This document shows, piece by piece, positions 15,598 through 24,934 of a stretch of DNA of 64,000 nt. Numbering within the stretch: the stretch's first letter is position 1; every line of letters begins with the position of its first letter. The position numbers and the translations under genes were made by a program. Source of the stretch: Mycobacterium paraterrae (GTDB taxonomy: Bacteria; Actinomycetota; Actinomycetes; Mycobacteriales; Mycobacteriaceae); assembly GCF_022430545.2 (NCBI RefSeq), contig NZ_CP092488.2, forward strand, positions 2,294,001 to 2,358,000, given 5' to 3'. The notes beneath the pieces are model-generated. The model saw only the letters and a program-made list of their open reading frames with translations, was not told the DNA's origin and did no database searches.

Positions 15598-16634
15598 GAA
15601 TCACCGGAACCGTGACCCGGCTTGCCGCCGTCGTGTCTGTCCAATTGTTCTTCACCGCAGTGATTGTCATCGTTTTCGGCCAGATCAGATTCGACCGCAC
15701 CAACACGTATTTCGCGGAATTCAGCAACGCCAGCGGATTGCGGGCGGGACAGTTCGTCCGCGCATCGGGCGTGGAAGTCGGCAAGGTCAAGAAAGTGGAC
15801 CTCGTCGACGGAGACAAGCGGATCCAGGTGCAGTTCGCGGTCGACCGCTCGGTGCGGTTGTACCAATCGACGACCGCACAGATCCGCTACCAGGATCTGA
15901 TCGGCAACCGCTACCTCGAGATCAGCCGAGGCAATGGCCAGAACGCCGAAACCACCTTGCCGCCAGGTGGATTCATTCCCTTGTCACGCACCCGGCCGGC
16001 CCTGGACCTGGACGCGCTCATCGGTGGCTTCAAGCCGCTGTTCCGCGCGCTGGACCCCCAGAAGGTGAACTCGATTGCCTCCTCGATCATCACCGTCTTC
16101 CAGGGCGAAGGCGGGACCATCAGCGACATCCTCGACCAAACCGCGCAGCTCACCGACCGGCTGGCCGAGAGTGACCAGACCATCGGCGAGGTCGTCCACA
16201 ACCTGAATGTCGTGCTGGACACCACCGAACGTCATCACGACCAACTCGACTCCACCATCGATAAATTCGAAGGGCTGATCACCGGGCTGAAGGACCGAGC
16301 CGGCCCCCTTGCCGACGGATCCGCACACATCAGCAACGCGGCCGGGACGATCGCAGACCTACTGGCCGACAACCGGGCCCTGGTGCGTAACGCGGTCACC
16401 CACCTGGAGACCCTGGCCGGTCCGCTCAACGATCAAGGCGACCGGGTCGGCGATCTGGTCGGCAAGGTGCCCGCCGCGTTCAACATCATCGGCCGCGCGA
16501 GTGGTATCTACGGCGACTTCTTCAACTTCTACCTGTGCGACCTCTCGCTGAAAGTCAACGGCCTTCAGCCGGGCGGGCCGGTTCGGTCGGTCAAACTCCT
16601 CACCCAGCCATCGGGTAGGTGCACCCTGCAATGA
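15594..16634 (+). CDS. mceB: Mce family protein MceB
   Basis: A 346-residue Mce subunit with an N-terminal anchor (LAAVVSVQLFFTAVIVIVFG), an MCE domain (LRAGQFVRASGVEVGKVKKV to IGNRYLEISRG) and a helical, coiled-coil-rich domain (ILDQTAQLTDRLAESDQTIG). The ATG at 15594 overlaps the mceA stop as ATGA, and the C-terminus carries a cysteine-containing LTQPSGRCTLQ end. Mce subunits A to F assemble into a hexamer that shuttles lipid across the cell envelope. Confidence 0.92.
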   Translation: MRITGTVTRLAAVVSVQLFFTAVIVIVFGQIRFDRTNTYFAEFSNASGLRAGQFVRASGVEVGKVKKVDLVDGDKRIQVQFAVDRSVRLYQSTTAQIRYQDLIGNRYLEISRGNGQNAETTLPPGGFIPLSRTRPALDLDALIGGFKPLFRALDPQKVNSIASSIITVFQGEGGTISDILDQTAQLTDRLAESDQTIGEVVHNLNVVLDTTERHHDQLDSTIDKFEGLITGLKDRAGPLADGSAHISNAAGTIADLLADNRALVRNAVTHLETLAGPLNDQGDRVGDLVGKVPAAFNIIGRASGIYGDFFNFYLCDLSLKVNGLQPGGPVRSVKLLTQPSGRCTLQ

Positions 16635-18163
16635 GAACGTTGCAACCGCCCAACCGGGTACGAGTCGGAGCCCTGGCTATCGCCGTCGTGGCGCTCGTCG
16701 TCGGTGTGGGACAGAGTTTCAGCAGCCTACCCGTGCTCTTCGCGACCGCAAGCTACTACGCGCAGTTCACCGACTCCGCCGGCATGAGCAAGGGCGACAA
16801 GGTGCGCATCGTCGGCCTCGATGTCGGCACCGTGCAGGACATGTCGATCGACGGCGACCACATCCTGGTGAAGTTCACCACCGGCACTCACACCATCGGC
16901 ACGGAGAGCCGGGTGTCCATCCGCACCGACACGCTGCTCGGGAAAAAGGTACTCGAGGTCGAACCGCGGGGGACAAAAATACTGCGTCCCAACGGCGTGC
17001 TGCCGCTCGGGCAAAGCACCACCCCGTATCAGGTGTACGACGCCTTCTTCGACGTCACCAAGGCCGCCGCCGGGTGGAACATCGACACCGTCAAGGAATC
17101 GCTGACGGTGTTGTCGCGCACCATCAACCAGACCTATCCACACCTGAGCGCCGCGCTCGACGGGGTGGCCAAGTTCTCCGACATCATCGGCAAACGCGAC
17201 GACGATCTCAAACACCTGCTGGCCGAGGCGCGCAAGGTGGCCGGTGTTCTCGGTGACCGCAGCAAGCAGATCAACGCGCTGCTCCGCAATACCCAGACCC
17301 TGCTCGCGGCGTTCAACGAACGCGGCCGGGCAATCGCGGCGCTACTGAGGAACGTGTCCGCATTCTCCAACCAGGTGACGGGCCTCATCAACGACAACCC
17401 GAACCTGCATCATCTGCTCGAGCAGCTGCGCGGGGTCACCGACGTTCTGACCCAGCACAAGAACGACCTTGCCTCCGTTCTGAATACGCTGCGCAGCTAC
17501 ACCGCGGCGCTCAGCGAAGCGGTGGGTTCCGGGCCCTACTTCAAAGTGATGATCGGGAACCTGCTGCCGTACCAGATCCTGCAGCCCTGGGTCGATGCGG
17601 CGTTCAAGAAGCGCGGCATCGATCCCGAAAGCTTCTGGCGCAGCGCGGGATTACCGGCTTTCCGATATCCCGATCCCAATGGCACCCGATTCGCCAACGG
17701 TGCGCCGCCCCCGGCGCCACGAGTGCTCGAAGGAACTCCGGATCATCCCGGTCCGGCCGTCGCGCCCGGCTCGCCATGCTCCTACGCGCCGCCGCCCGAG
17801 ATGTCACCGCGCCCCGGCAACCCGATGCCCTGCGCCGGTGTCGACCAGACTCAGGGCCCATTCGGTCCGAACGGGCCGTATCCGGCCCTGCCCGATGTGC
17901 TTTCGTCACCGCCCAATCCGCACGGACCGCCACCGTCACCCGGCGTGCCCGACGCCGGCGTCCCTGGTCAGCCGGCACCCAACGCGCCCGGAACACCGGT
18001 GCCATTGCCGGCGAACCCTCCGCCCGGCGCGCGACGAGAGAGCCTGATTGCCCCTGGGGCGCCAGCGCTCCCGCCGCCGGTCCCGCCCGCACCACCGCCA
18101 CCACCGGGGCCAGGGCCGCAATTGCCGGCTCCGTTCCTCACACCTGGCGGGGACGGGGGATAG
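16631..18163 (+). CDS. mceC: Mce family protein MceC with proline-rich tail
   Basis: A 510-residue Mce subunit. The membrane anchor (ALAIAVVALVVGVGQSFSSL) leads to an MCE domain with MSKGDKVRIVGLDVGTVQDM and LLGKKVLEVEPRG, a long helical region to about residue 310, and a C-terminal extension from about residue 340 very rich in Pro and Gly (APPPAPRVLEG and runs of P). Such tails are common in MceC and MceD and may reach into the outer envelope. Starts at ATG 16631, overlapping the mceB stop. Confidence 0.92.
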   Translation: MRTLQPPNRVRVGALAIAVVALVVGVGQSFSSLPVLFATASYYAQFTDSAGMSKGDKVRIVGLDVGTVQDMSIDGDHILVKFTTGTHTIGTESRVSIRTDTLLGKKVLEVEPRGTKILRPNGVLPLGQSTTPYQVYDAFFDVTKAAAGWNIDTVKESLTVLSRTINQTYPHLSAALDGVAKFSDIIGKRDDDLKHLLAEARKVAGVLGDRSKQINALLRNTQTLLAAFNERGRAIAALLRNVSAFSNQVTGLINDNPNLHHLLEQLRGVTDVLTQHKNDLASVLNTLRSYTAALSEAVGSGPYFKVMIGNLLPYQILQPWVDAAFKKRGIDPESFWRSAGLPAFRYPDPNGTRFANGAPPPAPRVLEGTPDHPGPAVAPGSPCSYAPPPEMSPRPGNPMPCAGVDQTQGPFGPNGPYPALPDVLSSPPNPHGPPPSPGVPDAGVPGQPAPNAPGTPVPLPANPPPGARRESLIAPGAPALPPPVPPAPPPPPGPGPQLPAPFLTPGGDGG

Positions 18164-18170
18164 CGGGTAG

Positions 18171-19730
18171 ATGAGCACCATCTTCGATATCCGCAAGCCG
18201 CGGTTGCCGTACCTGTCGAAGGCCGCGGTGATTCTCGGCTCACTTGGCTTGGCGTTGAGTATCGTTGCGGGACTGGCGGGTTGGCAGCTCTATCAGAAAC
18301 TGACCAACAACACGGTCGTGGCGTACTTCCCTGCCGTCAACGCCCTCTACACCGGGGACAAGGTTCAGATCATGGGAATCCAAGTCGGAGCGATCGACAA
18401 GATCGAGCCCACCGGCGACCGGATGAAGGTGACATTCCACTACCGCAACACCTACAAGGTTCCCGCCAACGCGTCGGCGGTAGTACTCAACCCGACACTG
18501 GTGGCGTCGCGCAGCATTCAGCTGGAGCCACCCTACAAAGGCGGGCCGGTGTTAGCTGACGGCGCGGTGATCCCCATCGAGCGCACCCAGGTGCCGGTCG
18601 AGTGGGATGAGCTGCGCAACAGCGTGACTCACATCATCGACAAATTCGGGCCGAGCAAAGACCAACCCGCGGGACCTTTCGGAGAGGTCATCGAAGCGTT
18701 CGCCAACGGGCTCGAAGGCAAGGGTCAACAGATCAACACCACGCTCAACAGCCTGTCCAATGCGCTGAGCACCCTCGACGACGGTCGCGGCGATTTCTTC
18801 GCGGTATTGAAGAGCCTGGCGATGTTCGTCAATGCCCTGCACCAAGACGATCAACAGTTCGTCGCGCTAAACAAGGACCTCGAACAACTTTCCGACAGCC
18901 TCGTCAGCTCGGATCAGTCCGCGGCCAACGCCATTCGCGACACCGACAGCCTGCTGTCCACCGCCCAGAAATTCCTCGCCGAGAACCGCGACGCCCTGAC
19001 TCACGATGTGAACAACCTGGGCGAGCTGACCACGACGATCATGCAACCGGAGCCGCGCGACGGCTTGGAGACCGCGCTGCACATCCTGCCCAACATGGCG
19101 GCAAACGTGCTGGGCATCTACGAACCCGCGCATGGCAGTCTCAGCGGCGTCGCGGCGTTCACCAACTTCGCGAACCCAATGGAGTTCATTTGCAGCGTAA
19201 TTCAGGCCGGCAGTCGACTCGGGTATCAAGACTCGGCGGAACTCTGCGCGCAGTACCTGGCGCCGATCTTGGATGCGATCAAGTTCAACTATTTCCCGTA
19301 CGGCATCAACTTGTTCAGTACCGCCGACACGCTACCCAAGAACGTCGCCTACTCCGAGCCGCGACTGCAGCCACCACCCGGCTATAAAGACACCACCGTC
19401 CCGGGCATCTTCTCGCCGGATACCCAATGGTCACATCGTAATTCGGAGCCTGGCTGGGTCGTCGCGCCCGGCATGCAGGGGATTCAGGTCCAGCCGGCCA
19501 CCCGGAACCTGCTGACCGCGGCATCGCTCGCGGAATTGATGGGCGGACCCGACGTTGCGCCACCGCCTGCCGGACACACCATGACCGGTCCGCCCAATGC
19601 CTACGACGAGAACAATCCGCTGCCACCGCCGTGGTATCCGCAACCGCTGCCATCACCGGGGCCGCCCCCACCGACATCCGGTCCGCCGCTCGGCGCCGCG
19701 GAATTCGGTGCGCCGGAGCCGCACCGATGA
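18171..19730 (+). CDS. mceD: Mce family protein MceD with proline-rich tail
   Basis: A 519-residue Mce subunit. The anchor (AVILGSLGLALSIVAGLAG) precedes an MCE domain (YTGDKVQIMGIQVGAIDKIE to ASRSIQLEPPYKGGPVL), a helical tube region, and a C-terminal Pro-rich extension with short PPP runs. The ATG at 18171 lies 7 bp after mceC, the only gap inside the mceA-F run. The stop overlaps mceE by 4 bp. Confidence 0.92.
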   Translation: MSTIFDIRKPRLPYLSKAAVILGSLGLALSIVAGLAGWQLYQKLTNNTVVAYFPAVNALYTGDKVQIMGIQVGAIDKIEPTGDRMKVTFHYRNTYKVPANASAVVLNPTLVASRSIQLEPPYKGGPVLADGAVIPIERTQVPVEWDELRNSVTHIIDKFGPSKDQPAGPFGEVIEAFANGLEGKGQQINTTLNSLSNALSTLDDGRGDFFAVLKSLAMFVNALHQDDQQFVALNKDLEQLSDSLVSSDQSAANAIRDTDSLLSTAQKFLAENRDALTHDVNNLGELTTTIMQPEPRDGLETALHILPNMAANVLGIYEPAHGSLSGVAAFTNFANPMEFICSVIQAGSRLGYQDSAELCAQYLAPILDAIKFNYFPYGINLFSTADTLPKNVAYSEPRLQPPPGYKDTTVPGIFSPDTQWSHRNSEPGWVVAPGMQGIQVQPATRNLLTAASLAELMGGPDVAPPPAGHTMTGPPNAYDENNPLPPPWYPQPLPSPGPPPPTSGPPLGAAEFGAPEPHR

Positions 19731-20869
19731 GGGCGGCGCGGCCGATCGGCCGAAGGCTATCGCAGGTACTGGCCACCGTGACCGCCGTCGTGGTGTTGAG
19801 CTCGTGCGCAAGCTGGCGGGGCATCGCCAATGTGCCGTTGCCCGGTGGTCCCGGCAGCGGGCAAGGCTCGTACCAGATCTTCGTCCAGATGCCGAACACC
19901 ATGGCGCTCAACGGAAACAGCCGAGTCCTGGTGGCCGACGTCTTCGTCGGCACGGTGCGATCCATCGACCTGAAGAACTGGATCGCCACGCTGACCGTCG
20001 ACCTGGACAAGGGTGTCCGCCTCCCGAAGAACGCGACCGCGAAGATCGGCCAGACCAGCCTGCTCGGTTCACAGCACGTGGAGTTGGCCGCGCCACCCAA
20101 CCCGTCCCCGCAACTACTCAACGCCGGCGACACCATTGGGCTCAACAGCGCCTCGACCTATCCGTCGACCGAGCAGACCCTGGCCAGTTTGGCCATGGTG
20201 CTGCGCGGCGGAGGAGTGCCCAACCTCGAGGTTATCCAGAACGAGGTGTACAACATCCTCGCCGGTCGGGCTCAACAGATCCGCGACTTCTTGGGCAAGC
20301 TCGACACCTTCGCCCGCGAGGTGAATAGCCAGCGCGAAGACATCCACCAGGCGATCGAGTCCACCGGTCGCTTGCTGGGCCACGCGGCGAGACGGGCAGG
20401 CACGCTCGACCGCGCGCTGACTGAATTTCCGCCACTGGTCGAGCATTTCGACAGGCAACGCAATCTATTCGCGGACACCGTCGAAGCGGTGGGCCGGATC
20501 AGCAACGTCACCGACCAGACGTTCACCACCTCGCGGGGCGACCTGCACCAAGATCTGCAAGACCTGCAGCGTCCGCTCAAACAGCTCGGACGCGCCGCAC
20601 CGTATCTGGTCGATGCCCTGACACTCCTGCTGTCACCGCCATTCTCCATCGACAGCGTGCCGAAAATCGTTCGCGGCGACTACATCAACGTCTCGGGTGC
20701 ACTGGACCTCACGCTGAGCACCGTCGACAACGCGATCTTCACCGGGACCGGATTCTCCGGAGCGCTGCGCGCCCTCGAACAATCCTGGGGTCGCGATCTC
20801 TCGACGATGGTTCCCGATATTCGATTCACACCCAACCCGGCCGACGCGCCGGTGGAGCGGGGCGAGTGA
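19727..20869 (+). CDS. mceE: Mce lipoprotein MceE (LprK-like)
   Basis: A 380-residue Mce subunit that is a lipoprotein: basic N-terminus, hydrophobic VLATVTAVVVL, then the lipobox LSSC with Cys27 as the acylation site. The MCE domain follows (ALNGNSRVLVADVFVGTVRS to LLGSQHVELAAPP), then a helical domain. The fifth mce gene encodes a lipoprotein in most mycobacterial mce operons. ATG 19727 overlaps the mceD stop; the mceE stop overlaps the mceF start. Confidence 0.92.
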   Translation: MRAARPIGRRLSQVLATVTAVVVLSSCASWRGIANVPLPGGPGSGQGSYQIFVQMPNTMALNGNSRVLVADVFVGTVRSIDLKNWIATLTVDLDKGVRLPKNATAKIGQTSLLGSQHVELAAPPNPSPQLLNAGDTIGLNSASTYPSTEQTLASLAMVLRGGGVPNLEVIQNEVYNILAGRAQQIRDFLGKLDTFAREVNSQREDIHQAIESTGRLLGHAARRAGTLDRALTEFPPLVEHFDRQRNLFADTVEAVGRISNVTDQTFTTSRGDLHQDLQDLQRPLKQLGRAAPYLVDALTLLLSPPFSIDSVPKIVRGDYINVSGALDLTLSTVDNAIFTGTGFSGALRALEQSWGRDLSTMVPDIRFTPNPADAPVERGE

Positions 20870-22416
20870 TGCTGACCCGCTTCATCCGCACTCAGCTGAT
20901 CGTGTTCGCCGCGTTGACCCTGACCGCGCTCGTCGCGCTCGGCTGGTTCTACTTGCGCATCCCGAGCCAACTCGGGGTCGGCCAATATCGTTTGATCGCC
21001 GAGTTGCCGGCGTCGGGCGGCCTTTACCGCACGTCGAACGTCACCTACCGGGGTATCCAGATCGGCAAGGTCACCAAGGTAGAGCCGACGAAACACGGTG
21101 TCCGGGCGACCCTCAGCATCGACGACCGCTACAAGATTCCTATCGACGCATCGGCAAACGTGCACTCGGTGTCGGCGATCGGTGAGCAATACGTCGACCT
21201 GGTCTCCACCGGCGACCCCGGCCAATTCTTCTCGCCCGGCCAGACGATCACCAAAGGCACTGTGCCCAGCGAGATAGGTCCCGCGCTCGACGCCGCCAAC
21301 CGGGCGCTGTCAGTGCTGCCCAAACACAAGATCGCATCGCTGCTCGACGAAACGTCGCTCGCCGTCGGCGGATTGGGTCCCGCGCTGCAACGGCTCGTCG
21401 ACTCGACCCAGTCCATCGTCGGCGACTTCGAAGCCAACCTGTCCGATGTCGACGACATCATCGACAACGCGGCATCGATCTTGGACAGCCAGGTGGATTC
21501 GGGTGACTCCATCGCGCAGTGGTCGCGGAACCTCAAAGACCTCACCGCGCAGATCGCGAAAAACGATCCGCACCTACAGAACCTCCTGACCAACGGAGGC
21601 CCGACCGCCGAGCAAGTCGACAGGGTGTTCGGCGATGTCCGCGAATCCCTGCCGCAGACCGTCGCCAATCTCGAAGTCGTCGCGGACATGCTGAAGCGAT
21701 ACAACGCCGGACTCGAGCAGTTACTGGTGTTTTTGCCCGAGATCGGCTCGGTCGCACAGACGTTGATCGCGTCGGCACCGGGCGCGGTGCTGTTGACCCT
21801 GAATCTCTCGCTGAACAATCCTCCACCGTGTCTGACCGGTTTCCTGCCCGCCTCCGAATGGCGCTCACCCGCGGACACCAGCGTCGCGCCGCTGCCGACC
21901 GGCACCTATTGCAAGATCCCGCAAGACACTCAGGCCAACGACGTGCGTGGCGCACGCAACTATCCCTGCGTCGACGTGCCGGGCAAGCGCAGGGCGACGC
22001 CGCGGGAATGTCGGGACGACAAGCCGTACGTTCCACTGGGCACCAACCCTTGGTACGGCGACCCGAACCAGATCCGGAATTGCCCGGCGCCGGGCGCGCG
22101 CTGCGATCAGCCGGTCGACCCCGGCAGGGTGATACCGGCGCCGTCGGTGAACAATGGCATGAACCCGGTGCCGGCCGACCGGCTGCCGCCGCCCGCGCCT
22201 CCGGTGACCGATCCGCTGCAGCGGCCGGGCTCGGGCTCGGTCCGCTGTAACGGGCAGCAACCCAATCCGTGCACCTACACACCGGCCGGTCCCAGCGCGA
22301 TCTACTTGCCGTCGAGCGGCGAAGTGGTGGGTCCGGACGGCGCCAAGTACCTACTGGAGGACTCCCGCCACACCGGTGACAACGGCTGGAAGGACATGCT
22401 CGCCCCGGCGGGCTGA
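20866..22416 (+). CDS. mceF: Mce family protein MceF with long C-terminal extension
   Basis: A 516-residue Mce subunit starting at GTG 20866 (or ATG 20869). The anchor is TQLIVFAALTLTALVALGWFY; the MCE domain includes GLYRTSNVTYRGIQIGKVTKV and IGEQYVDLVSTG; the helical region runs to about residue 300. The remaining 210 residues are Pro- and Cys-rich (YCKIPQDTQ, NYPCVDVPGKRR, NCPAPGARCDQP), suggesting a disulfide-stabilised extracytoplasmic tail. Last gene of the operon; a DUF427 gene starts 67 bp later. Confidence 0.92.
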   Translation: MMLTRFIRTQLIVFAALTLTALVALGWFYLRIPSQLGVGQYRLIAELPASGGLYRTSNVTYRGIQIGKVTKVEPTKHGVRATLSIDDRYKIPIDASANVHSVSAIGEQYVDLVSTGDPGQFFSPGQTITKGTVPSEIGPALDAANRALSVLPKHKIASLLDETSLAVGGLGPALQRLVDSTQSIVGDFEANLSDVDDIIDNAASILDSQVDSGDSIAQWSRNLKDLTAQIAKNDPHLQNLLTNGGPTAEQVDRVFGDVRESLPQTVANLEVVADMLKRYNAGLEQLLVFLPEIGSVAQTLIASAPGAVLLTLNLSLNNPPPCLTGFLPASEWRSPADTSVAPLPTGTYCKIPQDTQANDVRGARNYPCVDVPGKRRATPRECRDDKPYVPLGTNPWYGDPNQIRNCPAPGARCDQPVDPGRVIPAPSVNNGMNPVPADRLPPPAPPVTDPLQRPGSGSVRCNGQQPNPCTYTPAGPSAIYLPSSGEVVGPDGAKYLLEDSRHTGDNGWKDMLAPAG

Positions 22417-22483
22417 AGCGGCTCGGGAATCTTGTGCGACCGGCAGTGTTGAAAAAGCTATTCGTACGTGAGGAGACCTCGTC

Positions 22484-22855
22484 ATGACCAATCGTCCCGT
22501 TTTGGAGCCCACCGCCGAGCATCCGATCACCATCGGCCCGACCGGTAAACGGGTCGTCGTCCGCGTCAACGGCGAGATCGTCGCCGACACCAACGACGCT
22601 CTGCAACTCCAGGAAGCGGCTTATCCTGCCGTGCAATACATTCCGATTGCGGATGTCAAGCAGGAGACGCTTACGCGGACCGACACGAGCACCTATTGCC
22701 CGTTCAAGGGCGAGGCCGGATATTACAGCGTGACGACCGGCGGCCGGACCGTCGACGACGCGATCTGGTTCTACGAAAAGCCTTATCCGGCCGTGGCTGC
22801 CATCGCCGGGCACGTGGCGTTCTACCCCGACAAGGCGGCGATAGCGGTCGGCTAG
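22484..22855 (+). CDS. DUF427 protein (Rv0140-like)
   Basis: A 123-residue protein forming one DUF427 domain, a beta-rich fold of unknown function common in actinobacteria. Typical segments are RVVVRVNGEIVADTNDALQL, RTDTSTYCPFKGEAGYYSV and the closing AIAGHVAFYPDKA. ATG 22484 is preceded by GAGGAG at good spacing. It is the M. tuberculosis Rv0140 equivalent by position; there it follows Rv0139 directly, whereas here the mce operon intervenes. Its stop overlaps the stop of the converging gene by 4 bp. Confidence 0.88.
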   Translation: MTNRPVLEPTAEHPITIGPTGKRVVVRVNGEIVADTNDALQLQEAAYPAVQYIPIADVKQETLTRTDTSTYCPFKGEAGYYSVTTGGRTVDDAIWFYEKPYPAVAAIAGHVAFYPDKAAIAVG

Positions 22856-23250
22856 GCGGTAGCAAGTCCGAAGACGTGCGCGGTGAGCCGGGTGTCGCTG
22901 TATTCGCGTAGCGAGGTGATCAGGCCATCGCGCGTTTCGACGATGAAGACGGCCGGGCTGTTGTAGTGGACGCCGTCACGTGTCTCGCCGTCGGCTTCGG
23001 CCTCGATGACCACGCTTTCGCCGTCGTTGAAGCACTGCAGAAAGTCCAAGTTCAATTCGAGGTGCTGCTTACGTCGTTCGACCTCGGTACGAAACTGCGC
23101 CTTGTCGACCGAGTGGCGGGTCGCGATGTTCCAGTAGGTGAAGTCGTCGCTGAGCAGGTCGAAGCATTCGTCGACATCGGCGTCCTCCGACAGGCACTGA
23201 AGGAACATCCACGCCAATTCCGCAGACGGATCGTCGAACGGCGTAGTCAT
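22852..23250 (-). CDS. SnoaL/NTF2-like protein (Rv0141c-like)
   Basis: A 132-residue NTF2-fold protein. A helical start (DDPSAELAWMFLQCLSEDAD) precedes the cone-shaped beta-sheet segments TYWNIATRHSV, DGESVVIEAEADGE and AVFIVETRDGLITSLREYSD, the last being the typical catalytic-pocket strand. Function is unknown; relatives are isomerases or polyketide cyclases. Starts at ATG 23250; the frame upstream is intergenic. Converges on the DUF427 gene with a 4-bp overlap. Confidence 0.82.
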   Translation of the reverse strand: MTTPFDDPSAELAWMFLQCLSEDADVDECFDLLSDDFTYWNIATRHSVDKAQFRTEVERRKQHLELNLDFLQCFNDGESVVIEAEADGETRDGVHYNSPAVFIVETRDGLITSLREYSDTRLTAHVFGLATA

Positions 23251-23325
23251 CCCGCCATCCTGACGCGAGAGCCAGTCGGCGGTCAATGACGTCGCCGATC
23301 CCCACGCCCGTCGCGGGCCGGCCCT

Positions 23326-24273
23326 ATGATCGATTCGGTCGAGCAGCGGTGGGAGCACATGGACGGTAGCGCTCGCACGGTGACATTCCCCGGTGCGGTC
23401 AGCCCTCGAAGCACCTTGTTTCCGCTTCGACGCGGGCCCGGAGACCCGTGCTTCCGCGTCGACGTCGACGGCGCCATCTGGCGAACCAGCTTGTTACCTA
23501 GCGGATCCGTCACCGCGCGGATCAGCCGCGCCGCCGTCGACGCGGTCGACGCCACGGCGTGGGGACCCGGCGCCGACGAGTTTCTCGACGGGCTCCCAGC
23601 CCTCCTCGGTGCCCATGACGACCTGTCTGGGTTCGAGCCGATCGACCCGATCGTCGTCGAGGCGCATCGGCGCGTGCCCCATTTGCGGCTGGGCCGCACC
23701 GGTCGGGTGCTGGAGGCGTTGATTCCCGCCGTGCTCGAGCAGCGCGTGCCAGGTAAAGATGCGTTCCGGGCTTGGCGCCTGCTGGTGACCAAATACGGAA
23801 CCCCGGCCCCGGGACCAGCCCCGGCGCGGATGCGGGTCCCGCCGCCGGCCGAGGTCTGGCGGCGTATCCCGTCGTGGGAGTTCCATCGCGCCAACGTCGA
23901 TCCGGGTCGGGCACGCACCATCGTCGGGTGCGCCCAGCGGGCTTCGTCGCTGGAGCGGTTGACGTCCTGGCCGACCGAGAAGGCCCGGGAGGCGCTGATG
24001 TCGCTGCCGGGAGTGGGGATCTGGACAGCGGCCGAGACGGCGCAGCGAGCGTTCGGTGATCCCGACGCGCTGTCGGTGGGCGATTACCACGTCCCCAAGA
24101 TGATTGGCTGGACCTTCTTGGGGCGCCCGGGCAACGATGAGGAGATGGTCGAACTCCTCGAGCCCATGCGACCGCACCGCCACCGGGTGGTGCGTCTGCT
24201 GGAAGCCAGCGGACTGGCGTACGAGCCGCGGCGAGGCGCACGGCTGCCGTTACAGGACATCCGGGGGCTGTGA
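23326..24273 (+). CDS. HhH-GPD DNA glycosylase-like protein (Rv0142-like)
   Basis: A 315-residue protein resembling the AlkA/3-methyladenine glycosylase II fold. The C-terminal half contains the helix-hairpin-helix LMSLPGVGIWTAAETA, followed at typical distance by DALSVGDYH, whose Asp would be the catalytic residue. The N-terminal 110 residues could be the AlkA-like beta domain. It would excise alkylated bases, with the lesion not predictable. Diverges from the SnoaL-like gene. ATG 23326 is used; ATG 23359 is an alternative. Confidence 0.75.
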   Translation: MIDSVEQRWEHMDGSARTVTFPGAVSPRSTLFPLRRGPGDPCFRVDVDGAIWRTSLLPSGSVTARISRAAVDAVDATAWGPGADEFLDGLPALLGAHDDLSGFEPIDPIVVEAHRRVPHLRLGRTGRVLEALIPAVLEQRVPGKDAFRAWRLLVTKYGTPAPGPAPARMRVPPPAEVWRRIPSWEFHRANVDPGRARTIVGCAQRASSLERLTSWPTEKAREALMSLPGVGIWTAAETAQRAFGDPDALSVGDYHVPKMIGWTFLGRPGNDEEMVELLEPMRPHRHRVVRLLEASGLAYEPRRGARLPLQDIRGL

Positions 24274-24318
24274 CGCAACCCTGGGTTACGGCCCGCAGCC
24301 ATCGGGTATGCGCCGCCC

Positions 24319-24858
24319 ATGACTCAATTCACTGTTCCCGGACTGACTGACCAGCAAGGCGCCAAGCTAGCTGACCTGCTGCAAAAGCAACTGAGCACAT
24401 ACAACGACGTCCACCTGACACTCAAGCACGTCCACTGGAATGTCGTCGGCCCCAACTTCATTGGGGTGCACGAGATGATCGACCCGCAAGTCGAACTGGT
24501 CCGTGGCTACGCCGACGAAGTGGCCGAGCGAATCGCCACCCTCGGCGGATCGCCGCAGGGCACACCCGGCGCCATTCTGAAAGACCGCACCTGGGACGAC
24601 TATTCGCTCGGCCGGGACACGGTGCAGGCACACCTCGCAGCTCTCGACCTGGTCTACAACGGCGTCATCGAGGACACCCGCAAGGGCATCCGCGAAACCG
24701 AAGAACTCGACCCGGTCACCCAGGACATCCTCATTGCGCACGCCGCCGAGTTGGAGAAGTTCCAGTGGTTCGTGCGAGCGCATCTCGAGAACGCCGGCGG
24801 CAGCTTGGCTCACGAGGGCAACTCGACCGAGAAGGGTGCGGCCGACACCGCACGCTGA
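24319..24858 (+). CDS. dps: Dps ferritin-like DNA-binding protein
   Basis: A 179-residue Dps (DNA protection during starvation) protein, very close to the M. smegmatis Dps sequence I recall. The intersubunit ferroxidase residues are all present: H39 and H51 (LKHVHWNVVGPNFIGVHEMID) and D66/E70 (YADEVAERIA). The C-terminal tail has few basic residues, ending KGAADTAR, which may weaken DNA binding. It forms dodecamers that store iron and shield DNA from peroxide. M. tuberculosis is not known for a Dps here; in that genome I recall Rv0143c at this point. Confidence 0.95.
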   Translation: MTQFTVPGLTDQQGAKLADLLQKQLSTYNDVHLTLKHVHWNVVGPNFIGVHEMIDPQVELVRGYADEVAERIATLGGSPQGTPGAILKDRTWDDYSLGRDTVQAHLAALDLVYNGVIEDTRKGIRETEELDPVTQDILIAHAAELEKFQWFVRAHLENAGGSLAHEGNSTEKGAADTAR

Positions 24859-24886
24859 GTCGGGGGTGATCGCGGGCAGGAATAAT

Positions 24887-24900
24887 CGGACCGCGGTCCG
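24887..24900. promoter_or_regulatory. palindrome CGGACCGCGGTCCG between dps and pirin
   Basis: A perfect 14-bp palindrome; flanking bases extend it to 20 bp with one mismatched pair. It lies 28 bp after dps and 34 bp before the pirin gene. It could be an operator for pirin or a hairpin ending dps transcription; no T-run follows, so an operator seems more likely. Confidence 0.45.
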
Positions 24901-24934
24901 GTTATAGCGGGTATCCGATTCAAGGAGGCCCGAG

